In this document: positions 40,527-51,500 of the stretch, in pieces
Numbering within the stretch: the first letter of the stretch is position 1
How the letters are laid out: every line of letters begins with the position of its first letter
NCBI GenBank assembly: GCA_029339195.1
Contig: JAPTJF010000005.1
Span: forward strand, 372,001 to 436,000
Direction: 5' to 3'
Source of the DNA: Micractinium sp. NFX-FRZ
Lineage: Eukaryota; Chlorophyta; Trebouxiophyceae; Chlorellales; Chlorellaceae
Length of the DNA stretch: 64,000 nt
The notes under the pieces: generated by a model
Seen by the model: the letters and a program-made list of their open reading frames with translations, nothing else
Told to the model about the DNA's origin: nothing
Database searches by the model: none
Position numbers and translations under genes: made by a program

Positions 40527-43500
40527 TCACTGCAGGAGGCCCTTGACGCCGCACACAATCTTGTGGGTGCTCCAGTCTGCTGACATGCAGTTCTGGGAGC
40601 AGTAGTACACTTGGGGCCGCCCCTGCTCCTTGCAGCGCGAGCACTGCTGCAGCTTGCCCCCGGGCGCGGCGCCGCGCTTGATGCCGCAGTGCGCGCAGAC
40701 GCGCATGCTGCAGGGGGGCAGAGGATGAGCAGGGGGGCGCATGCCGCAGAGTAGTGTTGACATCATGCACAGCGAGCTATGTGAAGGTGGCTACTCGTGG
40801 ATGGACGCATGGGCAACTGCTGGTACTGTAAGAGGCACGAAGGCAGACGCCCGTGCTAGGAATGGCGCCATGCCGGGAACTCTGTGCCACATGGGGTACC
40901 GAAAATGAACACACACCACTCTACCTTTGCCACCTCCTATATATGCAACGAGGCACGGGAGCATTGCGTGTGCTTTTTGAGCTCCACAACTACAGCGCAA
41001 CCCAGCCCGCCACAGGACTCACTCGACAGACACGATGCTGCGCTGGGAGACGGGGGCCGCCTCATGGGAATAGTAGCCACCAATCACGTGGACCTGTGCA
41101 GGCAGCAGTGGGCAGGGAGGGGGAGGCTGAGGTCAGGCAATGGACGGCACAAACAGCGAGCAGGCAGCCCAACACAAGAGGCGGGGCGATGCGCAACAAT
41201 TCCACACCGGGTGCCAATGGAGGGATCAAGGCAAAGCGGTTGGTGCATGCACGCCTGCACACCTGCCCGTCCATCCAGCAAGCGGTGGGGCCGGCACGCA
41301 GCCCGCCCAGCGGCGGCTGCATGTCGGCAGTCAACACCTGCGGCGGCACAGCAGTGAGGAGAGAGAACCACGAATTACGAGGCATCTTCTTTGGGTGGCC
41401 ATCCTTCTTGCTGTTCATTTGAAAGCCAGCACTCTGCTGGGGAGGGAGCAGCAGTGCAACGCGACCCGCCGGCAGGACAAGGCTGCGCACATGAGCTTGA
41501 CCGATGCAGCTGGCTGTTGAGGAACCAGCCTCCTGGAGAGGGCTGCATGTGCCCGCTGGCCTCCCGCAGGGGCCCCGCTCGCTGCACTGCCCCTTCGCCG
41601 CCTCCCCAGGCGTCTGCTTCCCCCATCACTCTTGCACTACCTTCCCCTCCTCCCGGCCCTCCCTCCCTCCCTCTACCCACCCGGCGGAAGCAGTGGTTTG
41701 TGCAGCAAAACTCGAAGAGCTCAGCTGAGTAGGCGGAGGCCAGCACAGAGGCTCGAGTGAAGGGGCCATGCGGGCGCATGGGGGTGGGGGTGCCTGTGGT
41801 GTAGCCACCTGCGGGAGACCGGGGGGGCGGGCAGGGGCAGAGGGACGTGGGCACGCGGAGCAGGCTGCAGGCTACAGAGGCCGGCAGGCTCAGGCAATGC
41901 GGGTGTGCAAGGCAAGCCAGCGCAAGATGATACACTTCACGTGCCTTGCTGCGTGAGGTGGGGCGGCCGCAGCGATGTGAACAAGCACACCCTGCAGCCC
42001 AACTTTGGTTCTGCTTGGCAGCCGCCCTACAGTACCTGCCAGGTATACGATGCCTCGAGGGGAGACGGCCACCGCCACCTCGCCCCGTGCTGAGGGGAAG
42101 TTGCCTCGGTAGTGCACCTGCTCCCAGCTGCGGCGCCAGCACAGGGCAGGGAGGGCATGGGACAGGCGGCTTCAATGAGAGGGATTGTTATAGCCGGAGC
42201 CTCTGCAAACCCAATTCCACTTCCCTGGCGCGATGCCGGCGCTTTTACTGTTTTGCGCCTCGCCCCGCCTCGCCCCAAGCTGCCCCACCCTGCCCGGGCT
42301 CACCGCCGCTCTGTCAAGCTGAAGCGCCACATGGAGGGGAAGGTGTAGGCGTTGAACATGTACTGCTGCTGGGCCGCCTCGCTGGCGCTCTGCACCGAGT
42401 TGCTGACCCCTCCAAACAGATACAGCCAGTCGCCATGCACCCAGGAAGCGTGCTCTCGCCGCGGCTCCGGCGCGGCCGCCGGCACGCCCAGCCTGCAGCG
42501 GGGGAAGCGTGGGGGGCGCATGGGAAGAGCCAGTGTGTGGGGGGCATTGCTTGGCCTAGTAGTTTACAAAGTGAGGCAGTGGGAGCACAGGTTGGTGGCT
42601 CGCTGCCGGATCGGTAACAGGCGTTGCCGCTGCACGCCCCTACATCTGCTGCCCTCCCGCAGTGCGTGCTGCCTGGCTGGCAGCGGCTATGGCACCCCAT
42701 GCGCAAGTTGCGATGGGTTAGAGCTCAGAACACAGTGTGGGACCCCCGATTTGAGATCCGGTTCCAACTCCCCAAACCGCCTGGCTGTGCGTGCATTGCA
42801 TTGAAGGCTGTGAGGGCTGCAGCAGGCAGGATTGACCTCCTGGGGGGCGGGGTGGGCGCCAGCTGGCGCCAGCGGTGGTGCACAAGATCAAATGCCCATA
42901 CGTCTCCCAGGTGTGCACCCGCCTGGCAATTTCATGGAGAGGGCAGCGAGCACAGGCGATGCGCACAGTTAGCAACCTGGACGCGCTGCGCGCCGAACAC
43001 AGGCAAGCGCGGTGACGTGGCTTGGACAACAGCAAGCATGGGCACTCGCCCGACCCACACTGTGTGCAGCAACCAAAGGCAGGCCCTGCCACCTTGCCAC
43101 CCACATGCGCCTCCCCTGCACTCACCACCATCTCAACTTCACGCACCGGCACTGCCGCGGACTCCAAGCCGACCCAAAACAACGTACACACGGAAGTAAT
43201 CGAGGGTAAGAGCTCACCTGCGTCTCCCCTCCGCTGACGACCATCTCATCCCTCCACACCGCCGCAGAGTGGTTGCGCAGCAACGGCGGGGCGACGCCTC
43301 CCGGTGTGAACAGGTGCTGCCAGGTGAGCAGCTCGGCCTGCAGCATGGCCACGGGTGTGTGTGGGAGGCAGGACGGTGAAGGGGAGCTGAGGCAGAGAGC
43401 GCGGCAGAGGAGCTTGTTCCTAGAGCACGCCTGGTGAGCTGAGTTGGTAGGCCTGCAAGAGGTCTGGACCAGACCACCTGGTGCGTCATGCTGCCTGTGC

Positions 43501-46500
43501 CAGTTGGGGAGTTGGCAGGGCAGGAAGGCCCGCAGAGGGCAGGCGAGGCAAGCCTGCTGCCAAGTCGACCCAGGTGCCAGCATGTGCTGGCTTAACACAC
43601 TTTATGTAGACCTGATCATAGTCCTGGGCGGCTCACGGCAGATAGGCGGCGTCACATTCCTACTGCCACCAACATTTATGGAACACGCAGATTATGTATC
43701 CGGGGGGCTCACCGTCAAATCCAGGCGCCACACGGTTCTGGCCTCTGAGACGCCTGCTGGAGGGGGGGCGGCAGGGTGGCAGGCGGGGGCACTGGTTGTA
43801 GGGGCATGGTTAACGACTGGTGGAGGCAGGTGGAAAGGTGTGGCAGAGGGGCGAAACACGCGGGAGGGACTTGGATGGAGGTATATATAGTTAGGCGCAA
43901 GCAGTGCGGCACGATAGGGTACCAATCAAGGCCACAAGCACACGCGCACAACAACTGAACAACACGGTTATGCGGCCCACCATCGGTCTCCAGCTGTCCT
44001 CCATACACATGAGCATGTTGCGTGCCATCAGCAGCCTGCCGCTCTGCACCTTTTAAAAACACGCACATCTCACCCCGCCAGACCACTACAGCCACAGGCT
44101 GCACCCTAAGACCAAATGTATATATTAGTTGTCAACTCCACATCTGGGCGGCCTAGGCGCACCATCGGTCTCCAGCTCTCCACCATACACATACAGAGCA
44201 TCCTGCCAGAGAACCATGGTGTGGCGCAGGCGCGCGGCCGGCTGCCCCGACAGTCCGTGCCGCCGCCGGCTGTCGGGGTCGGCCTGCAGACGCACGAAGG
44301 ATGGGAGTGTGGGCAGGGCAGCTCAGGGCGGACGGCGCGGGGGAGGGCGCGCAGCACGCAGGGCGAGGCAGGGCAGAGGAAGCCGGCCATAGCCAAGGAG
44401 GCAAGGCAGGTGCAAGGTCGGTTCGAGCCTGTCACGCCGTCACAACCGCCAGAGCGGCTGTCGCCCGGCGGTGCCAGGCCTCACCTTTACATCCACCAGG
44501 GTCACACTTTCTTCCTGGGGAGCCACAATGGCCAGCTTGCTGGAGGGGGTGGGGTCCAGGGGGTCTGCAGCAGCCACAGCGCAGGTGTGGTGTTAAAACA
44601 CTCCTGCAGGCTGCTCAGACTAAGACACCTTTTGGAGCAAGCACAAAGCCCAGGAAACTGGGCATGGATTCGAGGGTCCGGAGTGTGGCGGGCCACAACC
44701 AGCGGGCTGGGTGGGGGATCCAGCAAGGTTTGCCAGTGCATGCATGCTGAGCGACCAGTTGACCAGTTCGTGCTAGGCGGCCAGTTGACCAGCTCATGCC
44801 GGCCCTGCTGGCTGGCACCACCCAGGCCTGCCAACAGACTGCCCACGGTGCCACCACTCGCCTGGGAGGGCCCCATCCCAGCATGCACACCAGGCCAGGT
44901 CAACCCCACGAGCACAAGCAGGGCAAGCCCACAGCAAGCCCTCGGCAAGCACCTGGGATGCCTCCACCGTAGCAGTAGATGCGCCCACCCCAGGCGGCAC
45001 ACTGCATGAAAATGCAGGTGGGGGGCAGCCTGCAGGGGCAGGCGCAGGGGGGAGGGGAGGCGGTAGGGAAGGTGGGGGCAGTAAGCAGCAAGAGCCGGCG
45101 CAGGGGGAGGGGGCGCCGGGGTGGGGGGTGGGGGCCGGAAAGCAGCAATGCCAGGGCGATGCACTGGGTTCATCAGGGCAGGGCAAGGGCCACGTGGCGT
45201 GTCTCGGCACTGTCAGCCTCTGCAGCAGGGGCAGGGGCGGCGGAGCGACAGACCATGCAGTTTGGTGGCACAGCACAGCACAGGCACAGCGCAGCACGCA
45301 CTGGCATTTGAGGCGCCTGACGACAGCGCCGTCCACGTTGGTTGAGGAGCGCCGGGGCGGTGGCGGAGGGAGGGAGTGACCCTCTGGGAAGGTCACCCCA
45401 TACCTGCAGAAATGCAGCCCCAGGGATGGAAGAGATGGAAGATGTAATCAAAATAAACATGGGACCAACCAAGCAAGCACACAACGTGAGCCTGTGGAAA
45501 GACCCTTCACAGCACACACAGGGAAAACGCAGCAGCGGTGTATTACATGTTAAACAGAGTACTACACCATAACGCAACAGTGACGCTACCCTGCCTGCCA
45601 CCCCAAAACCGCCGCTGGTGAGATGCTGCCTGGCCTCTTACCATGTGGGACGCCTCCTTTCGTCCGCTTCTTCCCGTGCAAACACACCGCACCTTCCCCG
45701 CCCCTTCAGGGGACAGTGTAAGGAGACCTGACCCCCCTCCCTCCAGCCCCACCCACCCACCCTCCCACCCCATCACCAGCATAAGGGTTCAACCCCATCC
45801 CCCACAACCCTTTCATACAAGGAAACCATTTGTCTTTGGAACACAACGGCAGGGTGCTCCAGCACCCACCTGATCGGGTGGTGGCAGCCCTCGGCCATGT
45901 GGAGCGCGCGGTGCTGCGCCGTGCTGTCAGAAGTATGCCGCCCTCCAACCACATAATCACAGCTTGCCTGCAAGTGATGCAGGGAAGGAAACAGGGAGGC
46001 AGGGTGGTGTGGGAAAGGTATCACGCAGGATGGCCGGTGGGCAGGTACGCGGGCAGGCAGGCAGGCAGGCAGACAGGCCTGGCTCCGCACGACCCACCCC
46101 ATTTAGCGACCTGCATGGCGCAGCACCCTCCCCATTCCATCTAGCGCAGCACCCTCACCATCCCAACTGACCCGCAGCCCCGCCCCTCACACTCCACACC
46201 CCACCCCCAGCTACGTGCCTTTAATTGCTGTTGCCACGGTCAAAGGCATTGTTCACGCCATCGTACCGCTGCCACACCATCGACACAGATTCCTGACACA
46301 TATTCCTCCCACAGGCCCTGCCGCCAGCCCACCCAACAAACGGCCACTAGCCTGCATAAAGTTGCCGAGTGCCTCAAAGGCGGTGGCGCGCCGCACGTGC
46401 GCCTTGCCATACACCGCCTGCACGCTCGGTGGAACGCGCACGTCTGCACGGCGAGCAGTGGTATGGGAAGCGTGGCGGCCATTCAGCAGGGCAGGCAGTG

Positions 46501-47478
46501 GTCGAGCGTGTGCCCCTGGACGTCATTCAGCCGCCATTTAGCACAGGTGTGCACAGATTCTTATATCTTATATGGTTTAAACCGCCAGAGAGGCACAACC
46601 CCAGTACCGGTATGGAACCGCTTCTGCAGACACTCTACTTGAAGCTTCTGACCTGCCTCCATGCAGGTCAACACTGGCGGGGTCGGGGCACCCGGCACGG
46701 TCTGCCTGACACCTTGCTGCCCCCTGTGTGTGAACGGCCTGCGGGCGCACCCGAGTCGGAGCAGCCCTTCCTGACCAGCAGGGCGGAAGCTTGGGAGGCA
46801 TCGTGAATGACCTGCAGCAGACACAAACCCACCAAATTTGCGCACAAGAAGAGGCTTTCTCAAAGCAGGTATCATCGGCGGGTGCATGGGACCAGGGAGG
46901 AGGAGGGTGGGCCCTGCCCCATGTCCGCCGCGGCAACAACTCAGCTGCCGGCGCCCCGCTGCCCCGCCCAGCTTCCCCCGAGAAGCCCCCCCAGGCTACT
47001 GCTGGCCGCCCCTCCTGACCTGTTCATAGCGCAGCAGCCGCAGACCGGCGGCTGCACGGTTGGCGTACAGCGTGGCAACCAGCTGCAGAGGGGCAGGCGG
47101 GCAGGGCGGGGCAGCGGGGGGGTGGGAGGGAGGAGTGGGCCCTCCAGGTTTGTACGTGGCGGGTTGGTGGCGGTGGCAGTGGTGCCGTCATCATGAGCTG
47201 CAGCACAACCAGCAGTATTGAACAGCACAAGGGCAGTAGCCGCAAGAGCACACTGCTCAGACAGACCCTAGCCAGCCGGCCGTGTGCCCCCATGTGCCCG
47301 CACTTGCCTGCGCCACGCTGTCGCCGCTGGTCTCTGCATCCAGCCTCACCACTCCCGCCTGCCAGGCCTTGTCGATGCCTGCCGTATAGAGCTTCACAGC
47401 CGCTGCATCCTCCCCCCTCTTGAATGCATCGTTGCCATCAGAACGTGCAGTATTCAGTTGACTTTTGAGCTCCTCCAT
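40527..47478 (-). CDS. TPR-Kelch-MYND domain protein
   Basis: Predicted scaffold protein of 612 aa from 18 exons: 47308-47478, 47020-47082, 46751-46811, 46352-46443, 45870-45967, 45302-45403, 44953-45029, 44485-44564, 44163-44283, 43713-43753, 43218-43337, 42837-42922, 42304-42492, 42036-42127, 41691-41809, 41263-41337, 41023-41093, 40527-40707. Phase holds throughout. The N-terminus has TPR-type helices (SDGNDAFKRGEDAAAVKLY, LVATLYANRAAAGLRLLRYEQ, YGKAHVRRATAFEALGNF). Kelch-type strands follow (WGGRIYCYGG, LWQDALYVYGGELETDG, WRDEMVVSGGETQ, GDVWAFDLVHHRWRQLAP, VHGDWLYLFGG). The C-terminus is a MYND zinc finger (CAHCG, CSRCKE, YYCSQNCMSADWSTHKIVC). TPR and MYND domains bind partner proteins; no substrate can be named. 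Exons 1 and 4 end in GC donors; the second (GCTAGT) is a poor match, making that junction the least certain. Confidence 0.82.
43101..43252 (-). repeat. Exon-edge duplication at Kelch gene exon 11 donor
   Basis: The end of exon 11 (plus strand TGCGTCTCCCCTCCGCTGAC, from 43219) has a diverged copy at 43105-43140 in the following intron, still carrying a GTGAGTG donor. Confidence 0.6.
43977..44195 (-). repeat. Exon-edge duplication at Kelch gene exon 9 donor
   Basis: The end of exon 9 (plus strand ACCATCGGTCTCCAGCTCTC, 44161 on) recurs at 43979-44013 in the intron. The copy would still encode VYGGQLETDG followed by a GTGGG donor. Confidence 0.85.
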
Positions 47479-48524
47479 GCCGGATGGCGCCAAAAGACAG
47501 TAACGGGAATTGCCCTGCCGCTCGCACACACCCGACCGACGGCCTGTGTGCCTGCCTGTGTGCACGCCCGCGATGTGGGTGCCTGCCCAGATGCATAAGG
47601 AGTTGAAAAGTGAGGTCAGGATGCAGCAATTGGGGGAGTTGGCAAGTGCCAAAGGAGCAGGCCTGGGCAGAGGAGCAGAAGGCGACGGTGCAGCGGCGGA
47701 ACGGCACGCTGCCTGCAGCACCCCCTGCGCTAACGTCCAGGTCTAGCACCCGGCACCTCCGCAGCCCCAGCCGGCAATGCGGGGCGACTTCAGCCACTCG
47801 TACTGACCTCTTGCCTCTCGCGGCCACCGCCAAGCGCACGTTGCAGCCTCCGTCTTTAAAGGACAGGCTTGCCGTGCGGTCACGCTGTCAACCCGCTACA
47901 GCAGTGAATTACGCCGCTCTGCCACGCCCCCCGCAATGCTGAAGCGTGCAGAGGCGGGCCACTGGCACTGCTGGGGCCTGGCGCGGCGTGCACAGCGGCG
48001 CTGTGCACGGTCGCCGCCGCATGTTTGAATTGCACACTCGCATACATACAGTGTATACGTACATGACACAAAGGCAGGGTCACTGCAGCATTACATGCCT
48101 ACTCCAGGGGCATACCACCCCTGCTGCCGGTGGCGGCTGATCGCCATGGGTACACGTGTGCCGTTCCCCAGTACGCAATATGCCTGGTTCTTTCGCCATT
48201 CAATTTGATCATTTCAATGGCAAATTTGAGACTTTCAAGCTGTAAACCCACACAAGAAGGACACCAATGCCCACTCCCCAGCCCTGTGCCTGGCTCCCAA
48301 CCTGCAGCGCTCAGTGCACCTGCCCTGCTGCGCCTCCAAGCAGCCAACTGAACTGCTTGCCCAATGACGCTTTACACAATGCGTGCAAGGCAGCGCAAGA
48401 AGCCCTGCGACTGGCCATGTTCGTGGTTACCATAGCAGTCGGCGCAGCATGCAGAGCATGCTGGGCTCCTGAGGTCTGTTGCTGCAGGGTGCAACACACA
48501 CAGACTGCTGTGGTGCACATGCGC
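47479..48524. other. Intergenic: Kelch-MYND promoter and DIS3 3' UTR
   Basis: About 1 kb between two minus-strand genes. No gene recognised. A less GC-rich patch at about 48020-48250 contains several T-rich and A-rich words. Confidence 0.45.
48372..48376 (-). terminator. Candidate TGTAA polyadenylation signal for DIS3
   Basis: TGTAA on the minus strand about 150 nt past the DIS3 stop codon. Confidence 0.38.
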
Positions 48525-51500
48525 TCAGTGCATCTGCTCAGACGCCGGCAGCTCGCTGCGCGGGACCAGCCGCAGCACCAGCTGCCGCCGGTTGCCGTGC
48601 GTCTCCTCCACCAGAATCCTGCAGCAGGAAAAGCCACGCAGTACGAGGGGAGGGAGGGGTTGGCCTGGGCAACGGGGCGGCAAGTGAGCGGCGCCCGGCA
48701 AGCAGCGAGGGTTGCAAGCCAAGGCCATGCCGCCTCGCGTTGAAGGATGCAGCCAGGCGGGCGCACAGGCGGGCGTGCTAACAAGGGTACTAACCTGACA
48801 GCACACTTGTCAAACACGGTGTAATGAGTGCTGCCATCCTTGCTGCGTACTGTCTGCATCGGGGCACAGGGGCAGGGCAGGGACGGGCAGGAGAAAAAAA
48901 ATGAGTCGGAAAGCGGACAAAAGCAGGAGGGTACTTGATCAGCAATGCACAGGTACAGAACTGCGTGCACACGACATGGGGCAGCACATTCACAAGAGCC
49001 CTCTCCACATCAACACGTATCCCACCTGCTTTACACAGAACTTCACACACAAGACCCCGACAGCACAGGGGCACATCCCAACACAGCCGACACCCCTCCT
49101 CTTCCCACCTGCTTCTCTTCGTCATAAACAAAGTTGCTGTCAGCCGCCGGCACAGCCTTCTTGCGCCCGCCGCCGCCGCTGCTGCTGCCGCCGCCGCCGT
49201 CTGCTGCTGCTGCCGCCGCTGCCGCTGCTTCTTCGAGGTACACGGGGCCCTCGATTCCGTACTTGGGGACAAACACGATGAGGCCGTTGGCGCGCACCTG
49301 CATGGGGGAGGGAAGCGCAGCGACAGCGGGCGAGGATGTGAGAGGATGGGGGAGGGTTGGGAGAGGACAGAAAGGGCTGGAGGTGGGGCACTGCCGGTGG
49401 TGCCGGCAAAGGCCGCATGGAAGGCTGGGTGGAGGAAAACATGTTGGTGCTGAGCTGGTGCTGAGCTGGCGGGCCTCAGTAACACACGCATCAGCCTGGC
49501 GCTGAGCTGGCGCTGAGCTGGCGCTGAGCTGGCGCTTTGGGAAGACTCGCCTTGGTGACGCGTGCATCCGCCACCACCTGCCGGCTCTTGAAGAAGATGA
49601 GGGTGTGCAGCTCAACTGACGCACGCCCAGCCATCTGGGCATTCCTGTTGTGGTTGGCAGCCGTAGGTAACAAAAGCATGATGTCAGGGTACGGTTCATG
49701 AGGGCGTGCAGTTCAACTGACGCACGCCCAGCCATCTGGGCATTCCTGTTGTGGTTGGCAGCCGTAGGTAACAAAAGCATGATGTCAGTGTACGGTTCTT
49801 GAGGGCGTGCAGCCCAGCTGAGGCACGCCCAGCCACCTGGGCATTCCTGTTTGGTTGACACCGCCACGGGAGTCGGGCGGGCAGGGTGGGCGGGCAGGGG
49901 CATCAGAGTTGGGTGGGTGGGCATGCTAACAAATGGGGGCAATGGGAAATGGGGCAGCACAGGCCACAGAACGGAGCCACGTGCACAATCACCAGGAGTG
50001 GCCAACGTGTGCCCACCTGTGCCGCAGGTTTGCATTGTCCACCACCCCGTGCATCAGCTCGCGGTCGCGCAGGCCCTCTGGCAGCGGGCGCAGCCCCAGG
50101 GCGGCCATCAGCACGCGGTGCACAATGACGTCGGCGTAGCTGCAGCATGCGTATCAGGCAGTGCATGTATTTCAGTATCAGGCAGTGCATGTATTTGAGT
50201 AGACTTGTTAACATTTCGTAAGTTGGAAGATGCCAGGTAGGGGAGCACAATGCTGTCGGCAAGCTGCAGCGCAGACACAGGGGTGCATTCAATGCACTGC
50301 TGCCATATCGTTTGACTGTGCAGGCGACGGTAGCGGGGAGGTGCACCGTGACATCGGCGTAGCTGCAGCATACAGGCGATGCAGTGCATGAACCTCAGTC
50401 TACTTCGAATCAGTCTACTTCAAACGCAGGGCAGCAGGGAGCTCACCGGCGGATGGGGGAGGTGAAGTGTGTGTAGAGGGGCGCCGCCAGGCCGTAGTGG
50501 TGGTACTCTGGCACCGACAGCTCGCCTGCATGGCAGGAGTGCAAACGGCTAGGTGGGTGGCTGTTCAGGTGCAACGGAGGCAGCTAGGCAGCCCGGCAGG
50601 CAACCCTGCAGGCCCTCCCACCTCCCCCTCTGCGCCCGCGCTGTCCGCCTGCCCCCTCCAGGCACCCACCCCTCCACAGGTACCCACCGCCGGCGTCTTC
50701 AGCAGACGCCCTGAGTCATGCAGCGTCATGCGCCAGGCCCAGATAGGTCATATGCCCTGCCTTGCACCGGCCTTGCCTGTCAGCCACCTAGGCAGGCATG
50801 TTGCCATCACGCCTTCCCAGTTACAACCCAACCACCCACCGGAGGAGCAGTAGAAGGCCCGGGCCATGCGTCTGCCCCGCCCGCCAGCCACCCAGACAGG
50901 TCACATGCCACGCCTCCCGAGACACAACCCATACATTGTTCACCCACCCACCGGAGGAGCAGTAGACTGCCTGCGTCATGCAGCGTCATGCAGACAGGTC
51001 ATATGCCATGCCTCCCCAGCTACAACCCACCCACCCACCCACCGGAGGAGCAGTAGACTGCCTGCGTCATGCACCGCGTGGCCATGATGCGTAAGAGCCT
51101 GTTGAAGTAGGGGTCGTCGGCACGCACGCAGCCGTCCAGGGACTCTGCCAGCGACTGCACTAAAGGCAAGGGAGGGAGGGAGGGAGGAAGCGGAGAGAAG
51201 ATGTGGAAAAAGCGGGTCTGGTTGGGAAAGGGGGGTGTCAAAGCCCCCCAGGGGCTCTGCCAGATACTGCCTTGGGTTGAAAAGAGAGCAAGGGGGGAAG
51301 TCGAGGGTCCAGGGGTTTCGTGTTTGCACCCGTGCAGCAGCGGCGGCAGCTCGGTACTGCATGGCATGCCTGCACCGGCGCCACCCGTGTGCACTGATAC
51401 TGGCAAGCTCTCAGCAAGCTCCGGGAAATCCTTCAGCAAAAGCTACGAGCTGACATGCCCTGGCAAGCTATGACAAGCTGCCCGCAAGCTGCTTGCCTTG

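Noticed and set aside
43870..43895. TATATATAG resembling a TATA box
   Set aside because: It lies inside an intron of the Kelch-MYND gene with no start site downstream that would need it.
44413..44440. GGTTCGAGCC resembling a tRNA T-arm
   Set aside because: No matching D-arm, anticodon arm or acceptor stem could be folded around it; it lies in an intron of the Kelch-MYND gene.
48935..50035. Long minus and plus open frames over the DIS3 triplicated region
   Set aside because: They are shadows of exon copies and intron; the phase-checked exon chain accounts for the conserved protein.
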